NCBI RefSeq assembly: GCF_023073335.1
Contig: NZ_JADPJG010000021.1
Coordinates: 1 to 39,838 of the forward strand
Reading direction: 5' to 3'
DNA length: 39,838 nt
Origin: Bradyrhizobium sp. 21
Lineage (GTDB): Bacteria > Pseudomonadota > Alphaproteobacteria > Rhizobiales > Xanthobacteraceae
Shown: positions 16,942 through 24,795 of the stretch, in pieces
Position numbering within the stretch: position 1 is the first letter of the stretch
Layout: each line of letters begins with the position of its first letter
The notes under the pieces: model-generated
What the model was told of the DNA's origin: nothing
The model's database searches: none
What the model saw: the letters and a program-made list of their open reading frames with translations, nothing else
Program-made: the position numbers and the translations under genes

Positions 16942-16960
16942 GACATGGCCGACGGCGGCG

Positions 16961-17066
16961 CTATCCTTCGAGCGATGCAGCGGCGCTCGCGATGAATTCC
17001 GCCACGGCCTCGGGCTGGGACAGCATCGGCACGTGCGAGCTCTGAAGCACGAGCGCAGTCGCGTCG
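16961..17066 (-). pseudogene. C-terminal relic of an alpha/beta hydrolase
   Basis: Read on the minus strand this stretch gives ATALVLQSSHVPMLSQPEAV then AEFIASAAASLEG and a stop (TAG at 16961-16963). This is the typical end of alpha/beta hydrolases, including the catalytic-His region SSHVPMLSQPE. The rest of the gene is missing: upstream the frame runs straight into the end of the GNAT gene (stop at 17088). It appears to be a deletion scar in which the GNAT gene replaced or abuts the hydrolase body. Confidence 0.55.
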
Positions 17067-17087
17067 AGCCTGAGGCGCCGGCCACGC

Positions 17088-17570
17088 TCAGGTTGAATGC
17101 GTCAACCGCTTCTCGAACCGCCAATGCTCCACGGGAAAAGGCCCGTTCGACGTCTCCGACAGCATCACGAACGTGCCGGCCAGGCTCCAGCCGCTTTTCT
17201 CGTAGAACCGCGCCGCACGATTGTTGCCGACGGCACAGGCCAGCCACGCCAGATCCACACCGCGCGCGGCGAGCCGTGCTTCCGCATCCGTGATCAGGGC
17301 CATTGCAACACCTGACCCGTGCGCTTCGGGCGACACGAAGAGCTGGTACAATTCGTCACCCTTGATGGCGCAGAAGCCGAGCGGCGCGCCGGCGGGGCCG
17401 ACGACACAGGCATTGGGAAGCACGACTGCGAGCCGATCGCGAAAGCTCGAGAGAGTACGGAGGCGGACCAGCTCGGGTGGCGCAAGCGGCGCATGCGATT
17501 CATGCCAGACGTCGTGCCACAAGCGCGCGAGATGATCGATCTCACCGGCATCAGCGGGACGCACCTGCAT
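17088..17570 (-). CDS. GNAT family N-acetyltransferase
   Basis: A 160-aa single-domain GNAT protein. ATG 17570 has GGGAG upstream; an in-frame start seven codons earlier lacks one. Motif A for acetyl-CoA binding is degenerate: ELYQLFVSPEAHGSGVAMAL, where Q/R-x-x-G-x-G/A is replaced by AHGSGVA. Motif B, AVGNNRAARFYEKSGWSLAG, is well conserved. It acetylates an unknown amine substrate using acetyl-CoA in the cytoplasm. The stop directly abuts an alpha/beta-hydrolase relic, suggesting a local deletion. It lies 41 bases downstream of a second GNAT gene of different sequence, so they are probably one transcript. Confidence 0.85.
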   Translation of the reverse strand: MQVRPADAGEIDHLARLWHDVWHESHAPLAPPELVRLRTLSSFRDRLAVVLPNACVVGPAGAPLGFCAIKGDELYQLFVSPEAHGSGVAMALITDAEARLAARGVDLAWLACAVGNNRAARFYEKSGWSLAGTFVMLSETSNGPFPVEHWRFEKRLTHST

Positions 17571-17611
17571 CTTCGATACTCCCAAAGGCAAGCGTCCTGC
17601 TGCGCGCGGCC

Positions 17612-18127
17612 CTAGCCCCGCGCCTTGCTCCAGTCCGGACCGACCTGTCCCGACACGCCCGCGAAGGCGCCGTCGACGAGTTCGAACACCAGAATGCGGG
17701 CGGCGTCGACCGGGCCGGGCATGGTGACGCGGCCCTTGGTGACCGGCTTGAAGCCGACGCGGCTGTAATATGGCTCGTCGCCGACCAGCAGCACGATGGC
17801 ATGGCCCTTGGCCCTGGCGTCCTTGAGCGCGCGCTCCATCAACAGGCGGCCGACACCGCGGCCGCGGAACGGCGGCTCGACCGTGAGCGGCCCGAGCAGC
17901 AGCGCCGGCGTCTCGCCGACCAGCACCGGCAATTGCCTGACCGAGCCGACCAGCAGCGTGCCGATGCGGGCGGTGAAGGACAGTTCGAGCAAATGGTCGA
18001 CATGCTCGCGAATGCGATAAGCGCTGAGCACGAAGCGGCCGGGCCCGAAGGTGCGTTCGTGCAGCCGTTCGATCGCCTGGGCGTCGCCGGCAGCTTCGGG
18101 AAGGATGGTAAGCGAGAGATCCGTCAT
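17612..18127 (-). CDS. GNAT family N-acetyltransferase (YhbS-like)
   Basis: A 171-aa protein. ATG 18127 shares ATGA with the stop of the upstream membrane protein. The acetyl-CoA loop is canonical: LLLGPLTVEPPFRGRGVGRL followed by LMERALKDARAKGHAIVLLV, then DEPYYSRVGFKPVTKGRVTM. That matches the YhbS branch (predicted N-acetyltransferases of about 170 aa). The substrate is unknown. The overlap with the GT-C-like gene suggests it could modify a sugar or lipid in that pathway, but this is inference from position alone. Confidence 0.88.
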   Translation of the reverse strand: MTDLSLTILPEAAGDAQAIERLHERTFGPGRFVLSAYRIREHVDHLLELSFTARIGTLLVGSVRQLPVLVGETPALLLGPLTVEPPFRGRGVGRLLMERALKDARAKGHAIVLLVGDEPYYSRVGFKPVTKGRVTMPGPVDAARILVFELVDGAFAGVSGQVGPDWSKARG

Positions 18128-19296
18128 GTTAGCCGGCGGGATAACATCTCAGACAGCAATGGTCCACCGGGCTCATGCGCGATCGACGCCTGTGCCCGGC
18201 TGCGGGTGAGGACGGCCGCGTACAGCAACGTCCAGAGCGAGAGCATCAAGATCGGGATGATGTAATACTGGGTGAAGACCGGGTGTGTGGCAAAGAATGC
18301 GAGATTCAGCGCGAGATTGCCGGCGACCAGCAGCGTGAGTTTCCTGACGCCGGCATGATTCGCGAAACGCCACAACAGCGCGGCCCAGACGCAGGCGATC
18401 ACGATCAGCGGGAACTGCGTGTCGCCGAGATAGGCGCGCAGCACGGCGGGATCGAGACTCGGCGCAGCCGTATCCTGGCCGCCATAGGCCGAGACCAGCG
18501 GATTGCCCGAATTGACCAAATTCGCCGCGAATACCGGCAACAGGCCGACGAGGAACGCCAGAGCAAGTGCGAGTCCCTGCAGGAAGGTTTCGCGGGTGCG
18601 CCAGATCAGGAACGACAGGCCGAAGAACAGGAAATAGCCGGCCGACAGAACCACGTTCGCGATCCGAAAGCTCGCGGACAGGCCGAGCAGAACGCCGACG
18701 GAAGCGATCATCAACAGGCGGCGCCGACCTTCATCAACGAACAGCCTGGCGGTGAAGAGGCCCGTCAACGCGCAGACGACCATGGTCGGCGCCATCGAAT
18801 AGCTCGCCTTGGTCGGGTTGATCATGAAGTAGATCGCGAGCGCACCGAACAATGCGGCTGATATCAACGACGCCCACTCCCGCGCGCGCCACAGCCCGTA
18901 CAGTGCAAAGCCGGCGATGACCGCGTTCGCCAACGCATAGAGCGGAATGACCTGGAACCCTTCCGGGAACAGCGCCAGCACGAAGCCGGTGCCCGGCGGC
19001 GGCGTCATCACCGATTTGCTGCCGTCGGCGGTTTGCGTGTGGCAGGGCGCCCGGGTGGGATCGTTCCAGTCCGGGTAGTCGATGCTGCGCAGCTTGCCCG
19101 CGAGATAGCCGTCGGTTTCACGGGCGAGGCTGGTGTCGAGCCCGTGCCAGCCGAAGCGCTGGAACAGATGGGCCTGCCTGAGATAACAGATATCGTCATA
19201 GACGCCGCGGCTCTCGCTCCAATGCGAGATCAACCGAACGTTGCTGGCCAGAATTGCCAGAAACACAATTGAAAAAACGACTTTGAAAGCTCTCAT
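18124..19296 (-). CDS. Polytopic membrane protein, probable GT-C (family 39-like) glycosyltransferase
   Basis: About 390 aa with roughly nine to ten membrane helices. ATG 19296 (MRAFKVVFSIVFLAILASNV) is preferred over an upstream TTG. After the first helix comes a periplasmic loop with GVYDDICYLRQAHLFQRFGW. The acidic pair DD sits where GT-C enzymes carry their catalytic or metal acidic motif, followed by KSVMTPPPGTGFVLALF. The helices then run to the end. GT-C enzymes transfer sugars from polyprenyl-phosphate donors to lipids or proteins on the outer face of the inner membrane. It overlaps the YhbS-like gene by 4 bases and is divergent from a GT2/DUF2304 pair, which could supply the polyprenyl-linked sugar. 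Confidence 0.6.
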   Translation of the reverse strand: MRAFKVVFSIVFLAILASNVRLISHWSESRGVYDDICYLRQAHLFQRFGWHGLDTSLARETDGYLAGKLRSIDYPDWNDPTRAPCHTQTADGSKSVMTPPPGTGFVLALFPEGFQVIPLYALANAVIAGFALYGLWRAREWASLISAALFGALAIYFMINPTKASYSMAPTMVVCALTGLFTARLFVDEGRRRLLMIASVGVLLGLSASFRIANVVLSAGYFLFFGLSFLIWRTRETFLQGLALALAFLVGLLPVFAANLVNSGNPLVSAYGGQDTAAPSLDPAVLRAYLGDTQFPLIVIACVWAALLWRFANHAGVRKLTLLVAGNLALNLAFFATHPVFTQYYIIPILMLSLWTLLYAAVLTRSRAQASIAHEPGGPLLSEMLSRRLT

Positions 19297-19401
19297 GGGC
19301 GACTGCCGGACAGGACGGCTCAGCTTGGAAACGGCCCGCCGCCTGTACAGGAAAAGCGCCGGCAAGTATAGCAAGGTGGGGATTTTGGAGGTGAGGCGGA
19401 C

Positions 19402-20202
19402 GTGGCCGACATGGGCGTGGACATGGGCTCGGACATGGGCTCGGATTTGGGCTTGGATTCAACCGACACGCGCCAGAGCGGTGCCGCTGCGGCGCCTGCT
19501 GCCGCGCCGCGGATCCTGCTCATCATCCCCTGCTTCAACGAGGAGGCCTCGATCGGCGGCCTCCTGAGCGAGATCGCGGCGACCGGCCGCCCCTACCACA
19601 CCCTGGTCGTCGACGACGGCTCGACGGACGCGACGTCCGCGGTGGCGAGCTGCCGCTCCCCCGTTGCCCGCCTGGCGCAAAACCTCGGCATCGGCGGCGC
19701 CGTCCAGACCGGCATCAAATACGCGGCGCGGCAGGATTTCGATTTCTGCATCCAGATCGACGGCGACGGGCAGCACGATCCACGCGCTATCGAGACGCTT
19801 CTGGACGCCTATCGCAAGGACCCGGCCAACATCATCATCGGAAGCCGCTTCATCGACCATGCCGGCTTCTGCTCCACACGCATGCGCCGCGCCGGAATCA
19901 GGCTGATCGTGCTCGCGCTCAACGGTCTCTTCAGCGGCGGCCGCATCACCGATCCGACCAGCGGCATGCGGCTGCTCGACCGCTCCGCCATCGCCTTCTT
20001 CGCGAAGGCGTACCCGGCGGATTTTCCGGAACCGATCTCGCTGGCCTGGGCGATGCGCGCCGGCCTCACGGTCAGCGAGGTCGCGGTCGAGATGCGTCCG
20101 CGGGCGACCGGCGTCAGCTCGATCGACGGACTGAAGTCGGCGAGCTACATGATTCGCGTCCTCGGCTACATCCTGCTCGCGCGTCTGATGAGATCGCCAT
20201 GA
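19402..20202 (+). CDS. Glycosyltransferase family 2 (dolichol-phosphate-mannose-synthase-like)
   Basis: A 266-aa GT-A fold enzyme. GTG 19402 lies five bases after a strong GGAGGTGAGG. The first 22 residues (MADMGVDMGSDMGSDLGLD) are a low-complexity repeat. From residue 38 the GT2 domain reads ILLIIPCFNEEASIGGLLSE, then LVVDDGSTDATSAVA. The catalytic DGDGQHDP follows in CIQIDGDGQHDPRAIETLL, and GSRFID marks the acceptor region. No long membrane helix follows, so it is cytoplasmic or peripheral. It probably transfers a sugar from a nucleotide donor to a lipid phosphate. The next gene (DUF2304) is a frequent companion of such GT2 enzymes. Confidence 0.88.
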   Translation: MADMGVDMGSDMGSDLGLDSTDTRQSGAAAAPAAAPRILLIIPCFNEEASIGGLLSEIAATGRPYHTLVVDDGSTDATSAVASCRSPVARLAQNLGIGGAVQTGIKYAARQDFDFCIQIDGDGQHDPRAIETLLDAYRKDPANIIIGSRFIDHAGFCSTRMRRAGIRLIVLALNGLFSGGRITDPTSGMRLLDRSAIAFFAKAYPADFPEPISLAWAMRAGLTVSEVAVEMRPRATGVSSIDGLKSASYMIRVLGYILLARLMRSP

Positions 20203-20266
20203 CGCCGCGCTCTTCCGTGCCGATCTGCGACTTCATCATCTCGTCGAACATCTTGAGGGGGTGCCA

Positions 20267-20644
20267 GTGCCAACCGTCCTTCCCAGCGTAGAAACCGTCA
20301 TCGTCATCTCCGCCTTTGCGTTGATCTACATGCTGGTGCTGCTGCGCAAGACGCTGCAAGGCAAGTTCGATCTCTATGACTTCCTGATGCTGTCCATGGT
20401 GGCGATCCTCCCGGCGGGCTTCGCGTTGTTTCCAAGCCTCGCCTATCTCGTCAGTCATTTGACCGGCGTCGTGTTTCCGTTCGTCGTGATGTTCGGCGCC
20501 CTGTTCCTGGTGGTGTTCGCGTTCCTGCACAACATGACGGCGCGGCTGCACAGGCTTGAGCGACAGAACTGTGCGTTGATCCAGGAGCAGAGCCTGCTGG
20601 CGCTGGAGTTGCAGGCGAAGGAGAGCAGCCGGCCCGGCGGTTGA
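20267..20644 (+). CDS. DUF2304 family membrane protein
   Basis: A 125-aa protein. GTG 20267 lies six bases after GAGGGG; an in-frame GTG at 20261 would sit directly on the ribosome site. Three hydrophobic helices are visible (TVIVISAFALIYMLVLL, FLMLSMVAILPAGFALFPSL, VVFPFVVMFGALFLVVFAFL), followed by a coiled-coil-like HNMTARLHRLERQNCALIQE. DUF2304 proteins are small membrane partners encoded beside GT2 glycosyltransferases, as here, 64 bases downstream. The role may be anchoring or lipid-carrier handling; this is not established. Confidence 0.75.
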   Translation: MPTVLPSVETVIVISAFALIYMLVLLRKTLQGKFDLYDFLMLSMVAILPAGFALFPSLAYLVSHLTGVVFPFVVMFGALFLVVFAFLHNMTARLHRLERQNCALIQEQSLLALELQAKESSRPGG

Positions 20645-20687
20645 GCTATTCCGGTTACCGCCAGATCGCTCTAACGCCAGGCCGCCC

Positions 20688-21179
20688 TTACCGCCACGTC
20701 GCGATCAACGGCTTGCCGTCCAGCACTTCCGCGATCCGCAACCGCGTGCCGGGCGTGGTCCCCTCGGGCAGCGCCGTGATCGCGAAGAACCCGCATTCGA
20801 CGATCTCGTGGTTGGGCTCAGGGACGCGATCCTGCTTGAACTGCCTGACGACGTAGACCGCGACATGGTCGCGGCGGGAGACGTGGCTGTTGAGGAAGAT
20901 GCCGTGCAGCACGGCCTCGCCGGTGAGATCGACATCCCCCTCCTCCTTGAGCTCGCGCCGCATCGCCTGCTCCATGGTCTCGCCGAGATCGACGCCGCCG
21001 CCGGGCAGATACCAGCCGGTGATGTAGCTGTGCCTGACCAGGAATACCCTGGTGTCGGCATCCAGGACCACGGCGCGGACGCCGAGCGTCATGCCGCGGA
21101 CGAGCAGGAAATAGGCGTGGAAGATTCGCCGCAGCAGCGGCTCGAATGTCCGGCGAACACGATTCAGACGATCCCCCAT
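20688..21179 (-). CDS. Nudix hydrolase
   Basis: A 163-aa protein. ATG 21179 has AGGGAG upstream. The Nudix box is complete: GGGVDLGETMEQAMRRELKE followed by EGDV, giving G-x5-E-x7-R-E-x2-E-E-x-G. The N-terminus (TFEPLLRRIFHAYFLLVRG, MTLGVRAVVLDADTRVFLVR) and WYLPGGG fit the NUDIX group often annotated as a DNA mismatch-repair or MutT-like hydrolase. The substrate, some nucleoside diphosphate linked to X, cannot be named. It is convergent with DUF2304 (43-base gap) and divergent from the metallophosphoesterase. Confidence 0.85.
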   Translation of the reverse strand: MGDRLNRVRRTFEPLLRRIFHAYFLLVRGMTLGVRAVVLDADTRVFLVRHSYITGWYLPGGGVDLGETMEQAMRRELKEEGDVDLTGEAVLHGIFLNSHVSRRDHVAVYVVRQFKQDRVPEPNHEIVECGFFAITALPEGTTPGTRLRIAEVLDGKPLIATWR

Positions 21180-21283
21180 CAGGCTCCCTTGACGCTTTGC
21201 CTGAGGCTTGGCTTGCGCGTTGCCCGCGACCTTGCCATTACAGCGGACGAATAGCGAGGCAATCGCGCGCGGTGACATCTTTC

Positions 21284-22165
21284 ATGGCCCCCTTCACGCT
21301 CGCCCATCTGTCGGACCCGCATCTGCCGCCGCTGCCGGAGCCGCGGTTGATCGAGCTCGCCGGCAAGCGCGTGCTTGGCTACGTCAACTGGACGCGCAAC
21401 CGTCACAAATACCAGCGCCGCGAGGTGCTCGACGCACTCGTCGCCGACATCCATGCGCAGGCGCCCGACCACATCGCGGTGACAGGCGATCTCGTCAACC
21501 TCGCGCTCGAGGCCGAGTTCGCGCCGGCGCGCGCCTGGCTCGACGGCGTCGGTCCGCCCGACCGCGTCACCACGATTCCCGGCAATCACGACGCCTATGT
21601 CCGCGCCACCTCGCATCGTTTCGGCGAGACCTTCGCGCCTTATCTGGCGGGCGACGACGGCCGCATCGGCTTTCCGGCGGTGCGCCGGCGCGGCCCACTC
21701 GCGCTGGTCAGCCTGTCCACGGCGGTGCCGACCCTGCCGCTGATGGCGACGGGCACGCTCGGTCGCGATCAGCTCGCCGCCCTCGACGAGGTGCTCGAGC
21801 GGCTTGCAGCCGAGGACGTCTTTCGCGTGCTGCTGGTGCATCATCCGCTGAAGTCCCGTGCGCGCCAGAAGCGGATGACTGACTCGGCCGATTTGCTGGC
21901 ACTCTTGAAGCGCCACGGCGTCGAGCTGATCCTGCACGGGCACGACCACATTCATTCGACGATGTGGCTCGAGGGTCCCAACGGCAACATTCCCGCGATC
22001 GGCGTCCCCTCGGCCTCCGCACTCGCGCACGGGCACTACCCGGCCGCGGCGTATAATTTGTTCACGATCGAGAAGGACGATACCGGCTGGCGTTGCGAGC
22101 AGACGGTGCGGAGCCTTGGGGCTGGATTTCAGATCGGGCAGATCAAGCATACGCGGTTGATTTAG
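21284..22165 (+). CDS. Calcineurin-like metallophosphoesterase
   Basis: A 293-aa protein with all five metallophosphoesterase motifs in order: LAHLSDPHLP (D11, H13), AVTGDLVN, TIPGNHDAYV, LLVHHPL and HGHDHIH. These bind two divalent metals and cleave phosphate esters. ATG 21284 has a GGTGA about 8 bases upstream; an in-frame GTG at 21272 is the alternative. The substrate is unknown; the CpdA (cyclic-nucleotide) and DNA-repair-exonuclease-like branches both share this pattern. It is divergent from the Nudix gene and converges on a membrane protein with only a 12-base gap. Confidence 0.88.
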   Translation: MAPFTLAHLSDPHLPPLPEPRLIELAGKRVLGYVNWTRNRHKYQRREVLDALVADIHAQAPDHIAVTGDLVNLALEAEFAPARAWLDGVGPPDRVTTIPGNHDAYVRATSHRFGETFAPYLAGDDGRIGFPAVRRRGPLALVSLSTAVPTLPLMATGTLGRDQLAALDEVLERLAAEDVFRVLLVHHPLKSRARQKRMTDSADLLALLKRHGVELILHGHDHIHSTMWLEGPNGNIPAIGVPSASALAHGHYPAAAYNLFTIEKDDTGWRCEQTVRSLGAGFQIGQIKHTRLI

Positions 22166-22177
22166 TTCGCCGCCAAT

Positions 22178-22732
22178 TCACCAGCTCCGCAGAGCCGCCA
22201 GGAGGGCGAGGCCGAACAGCGCGGCGGCGCCGAGCACAAATCCGAACACGAACGGCCAGACGCGCGAGCGGCGCCGCGGCTGCGCGACCTCGGGCTTCGG
22301 CTCGGGCGGGACCACCATCGCATGCTCGCGCTCGATCATGCGGCGCGCGACGTAGTCGGTGACGGCCTCGACGATGACAGAGGTGTCGTGGGATTCGGCG
22401 AGCACGATGCGCCCGAAGCGGGTGTCCTGCACGAAGCGGTACATCCGCTTGTCGCGCCCCATGACGATGTGCGCGACGACGTCGATCCACAGCCTGGGCG
22501 TATCGCCCTGGCTGATGCCGCGGTCGAACAGGTCGATCTGCTCGGGCACCTGGGCGAACAGGGGATCGAGCGCGTCGTTCAGTATCTCCAGCCGCGCCAC
22601 CTCGGCGTCGCGGAGGTCGACGACCACGCCGGTGCGGTCGGCGGCCTCGATCCGCGCGCGCAACAGCGCATCGCGCAGCCGCACCGGACGCGGCTGGCTG
22701 GAATGGGTCCCGCTGGTCTCGGGCTCTGACAT
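22178..22732 (-). CDS. Hypothetical tail-anchored membrane protein
   Basis: A 184-aa protein. ATG 22732 has a GAGG about 8 bases upstream. Residues 1-155 are soluble and hydrophilic, with VRLRDALLRARIEAADRTG and VVVDLRDAEVARLEILNDAL at the start and GRDKRMYRFVQDTRFGRIVL and YVARRMIEREHAMVVPPEPK later. A single C-terminal helix (WPFVFGFVLGAAALFGLALL) follows a Pro/Arg-rich linker. That layout predicts a cytoplasmic domain anchored by its C-terminus. I recognise no family. It reads as a real gene by its amino-acid composition and length. Confidence 0.6.
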   Translation of the reverse strand: MSEPETSGTHSSQPRPVRLRDALLRARIEAADRTGVVVDLRDAEVARLEILNDALDPLFAQVPEQIDLFDRGISQGDTPRLWIDVVAHIVMGRDKRMYRFVQDTRFGRIVLAESHDTSVIVEAVTDYVARRMIEREHAMVVPPEPKPEVAQPRRRSRVWPFVFGFVLGAAALFGLALLAALRSW

Positions 22733-22926
22733 TGGCGGCCTCGTCCTCACTTGGCGCGATTAACCTATCAGCAACCAATGTGCCCGCAAAGGCCCCACAA
22801 TTCCAGTTACTTACGGTGCCCACAGCTGCTTCATCTGTGCCAAAAGCAGACGATCCCACCCGGCTTGCGCCGGATGGGACCATCCGTCCTTGGACGTCTT
22901 CTTATTTCAGGCCCGCGGCAATGCCG
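22733..22926. other. Intergenic region holding the aceA-DUF4170 terminator
   Basis: This is 194 bases between the start of the tail-anchored protein and the stop of DUF4170. It holds the terminator hairpin at 22854-22879 (separate entry) and must hold the promoter of the hypothetical gene in its lower part, where I see no clear -10/-35. Confidence 0.5.
22854..22879 (-). terminator. Probable terminator of the aceA-DUF4170 transcript
   Basis: Ten-base arms at 22854-22863 and 22870-22879 close a six-base loop. Read on the minus strand the one non-Watson-Crick position becomes a U-G pair, so the stem is stable in that direction but mismatched on the plus strand. It starts 47 bases after the DUF4170 stop. 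The downstream T-tract is poor, with TTTT only about 10 bases later. Confidence 0.55.
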
Positions 22927-23133
22927 TCAGGCCGGGACCCGCGACGGCTCTTCCACGATCGAGAAGCGGACGCCGGCCTTGTGGCGGTTCTCTTCCGAGA
23001 CCGAGCGCCAGGCGTCTTCGGCCTCCTTGCGGGTCTTGAACGGACCCTGGACCTGGGCCGAGCCTTCCACGAGCTTGTGGAAGTTCATCGAACCGAACTC
23101 GCCGCCGATCACCCAGAAATTGCTGTTGGTCAT
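22927..23133 (-). CDS. DUF4170 family small protein
   Basis: A 68-aa protein: MTNSNFWVIGGEFGSMNFHK, then VQGPFKTRKEAEDAWRSVSE and the end RFSIVEEPSRVPA. The WVIGGE...GPF....EA...W pattern is that of DUF4170, a small alphaproteobacterial family of unknown role, possibly a compact beta-alpha fold. The start is ATG 23133 with AGGAGAG upstream. It begins 30 bases after the isocitrate lyase stop on the same strand and shares its transcript, which suggests expression with the glyoxylate shunt. No enzyme motif is visible. Confidence 0.8.
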   Translation of the reverse strand: MTNSNFWVIGGEFGSMNFHKLVEGSAQVQGPFKTRKEAEDAWRSVSEENRHKAGVRFSIVEEPSRVPA

Positions 23134-23163
23134 TGTCGCTCTCCTCTCAAGAAGCGTTCTGCG

Positions 23164-24795
23164 TTAGCCGAACTGGTTCATCGTGTTGTGGGCGCCGCCC
23201 GCCTTCAGGGCAGCCTCGCCGGCGAAGTATTCCTTGTGGTCGTCGCCGATGTCGGAGCCGGCCATGTTCTGATGCTTCGCGCAGGCGATACCCTGACGGA
23301 TCTCGGCGCGCTGGACGTTCTTCACGTAGCCGAGCATGCCCTGCTCGCCGAAATATTCCTTCGCGAGATTGTCGGTCGAGAGCGCCGCCGTGTGGTAGGT
23401 CGGCAACGTGATCAGGTGATGGAAGATGCCGGCACGCTTGGCCGAATCCGCCTGGAAGGTACGGATGCGCTCGTCGGCTTCGATCGCCAGCGGCGTCTCG
23501 TCGTATTCCCGCTTCATCAGCTCGGCACGGTTGTACTTGCTGACGTCCTTGCCCGCTTCCTTCATCGCATCGTAGACCTGCCAGCGGAAGTTGAGGGTCC
23601 AGTTGAACGACGGCGAGTTGTTGTAGGCCAGCTTCGCGTTCGGAACCACCTTGCGGATCCGATCGACCATCTTGGCGATCTGCTCGATATGCGGCTTCTC
23701 GGTCTCGATCCACAGCAGGTCGGCGCCGTTCTGCAGCGAGGTGATGCTGTCGAGCACGCAGCGGTCTTCGCCGGTGCCGGGCCGGAACTGATAGAGATTG
23801 GAAGGCAGCCGCTTCGGGCGCATCATCTTGCCGTTGCGGTTGATGATGACGTCGCCGTTGCGGGCGTTCTCCGCCGTGATTTCCTCGCAATCGAGGAAGC
23901 TGTTGTACTGGTCGCCGAGGTCGCCCGGCTTGTGGCTGACGGCGATCTGCTGCGTCAGGCCGGCGCCGAGCGAGTCGGTGCGGGTCACGATGATGCCGTC
24001 TTCGACGCCAAGCTCGAGGAAGGCGTGGCGGCAGGCGCGGATCTTGGCCAGGAACACCTCGTGCGGCACGGTGACCTTGCCGTCCTGGTGGCCGCACTGC
24101 TTCTCGTCCGAGACCTGGTTCTCGATCTGCAGCGCGCAGGCGCCCGCCTCGATCATCTTCTTGGCCAGCAGATAGGTCGCCTCGGCATTGCCGAAACCGG
24201 CGTCGATGTCGGCGATGACAGGGACGACATGGGTCTGGAAGTTGTCGATCTTCTCGATCAATTCCTTCTCGCGGGTCTTGTCGCCCTCCTTGCGCGCCTT
24301 GTCCAGGCTGCGGAAGATGTCGTTGAGCTCGCGCGAATCCGCCTGACGCAGGAAGGTGTAGAGCTCTTCGATCAGCGCCGGCACCGAGGTCTTCTCGTGC
24401 ATCGACTGGTCGGGCAGCGGGCCGAACTCGGAGCGCAGCGCCGCGATCATCCAGCCCGAGAGATACAGGTAGGTGCGATCGGTCTTGCCAAAGTGCTTCT
24501 TGACCGAGATCAGCTTCTGCTGGGCGATGAAGCCGTGCCAGCAGCCGAGCGACTGGGTGTATTTGGTGGGATCGCCGTCATAGGCGGCCATATCGGCCCG
24601 CATCAGCGCTGCGGTGTAGCGGGCGACGTCGAGGCCGGTCCTGAAGCGATTCTGCAGGCGCATGCGTGCGACGGCCTCGGCCGACACCCCGTTCCAGGTC
24701 GGCTGGGTCTCGAGGAGCGACTGGGCTGCCTCGATCTCGCTCTGATACGACGCCGGACCCTGGAGGGTGCTGATGCCGCGGGGCTGGTAATTCAT
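23164..24795 (-). CDS. aceA: Isocitrate lyase
   Basis: A 543-aa enzyme that splits isocitrate into glyoxylate and succinate, the first step of the glyoxylate shunt needed for growth on acetate or fatty acids. ATG 24795 has AAAAGGA upstream. The active-site loop is EKQCGHQDGKVTVP with catalytic Cys234; enterobacterial AceA has KKCGH. VIADIDAGFGNAEATYLLAK provides the metal-binding aspartates. YNNSPSFNW and TLPTYHTAALSTDNLAKEYF cover the C-terminal active-site and family regions. The length exceeds the about 430-aa enterobacterial form and matches the long subgroup typical of Bradyrhizobium and eukaryote-like enzymes. It is divergent from a ScfR-type regulator and probably controlled by it. Confidence 0.97.
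   Translation of the reverse strand: MNYQPRGISTLQGPASYQSEIEAAQSLLETQPTWNGVSAEAVARMRLQNRFRTGLDVARYTAALMRADMAAYDGDPTKYTQSLGCWHGFIAQQKLISVKKHFGKTDRTYLYLSGWMIAALRSEFGPLPDQSMHEKTSVPALIEELYTFLRQADSRELNDIFRSLDKARKEGDKTREKELIEKIDNFQTHVVPVIADIDAGFGNAEATYLLAKKMIEAGACALQIENQVSDEKQCGHQDGKVTVPHEVFLAKIRACRHAFLELGVEDGIIVTRTDSLGAGLTQQIAVSHKPGDLGDQYNSFLDCEEITAENARNGDVIINRNGKMMRPKRLPSNLYQFRPGTGEDRCVLDSITSLQNGADLLWIETEKPHIEQIAKMVDRIRKVVPNAKLAYNNSPSFNWTLNFRWQVYDAMKEAGKDVSKYNRAELMKREYDETPLAIEADERIRTFQADSAKRAGIFHHLITLPTYHTAALSTDNLAKEYFGEQGMLGYVKNVQRAEIRQGIACAKHQNMAGSDIGDDHKEYFAGEAALKAGGAHNTMNQFG

Noticed and set aside
14637..16946. A 769-codon minus-strand frame opposite the TonB receptor
   Set aside because: A shadow of the receptor gene, which has a signal peptide, plug and terminal Phe. 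The antisense product has no hydrophobic core pattern or ribosome site.
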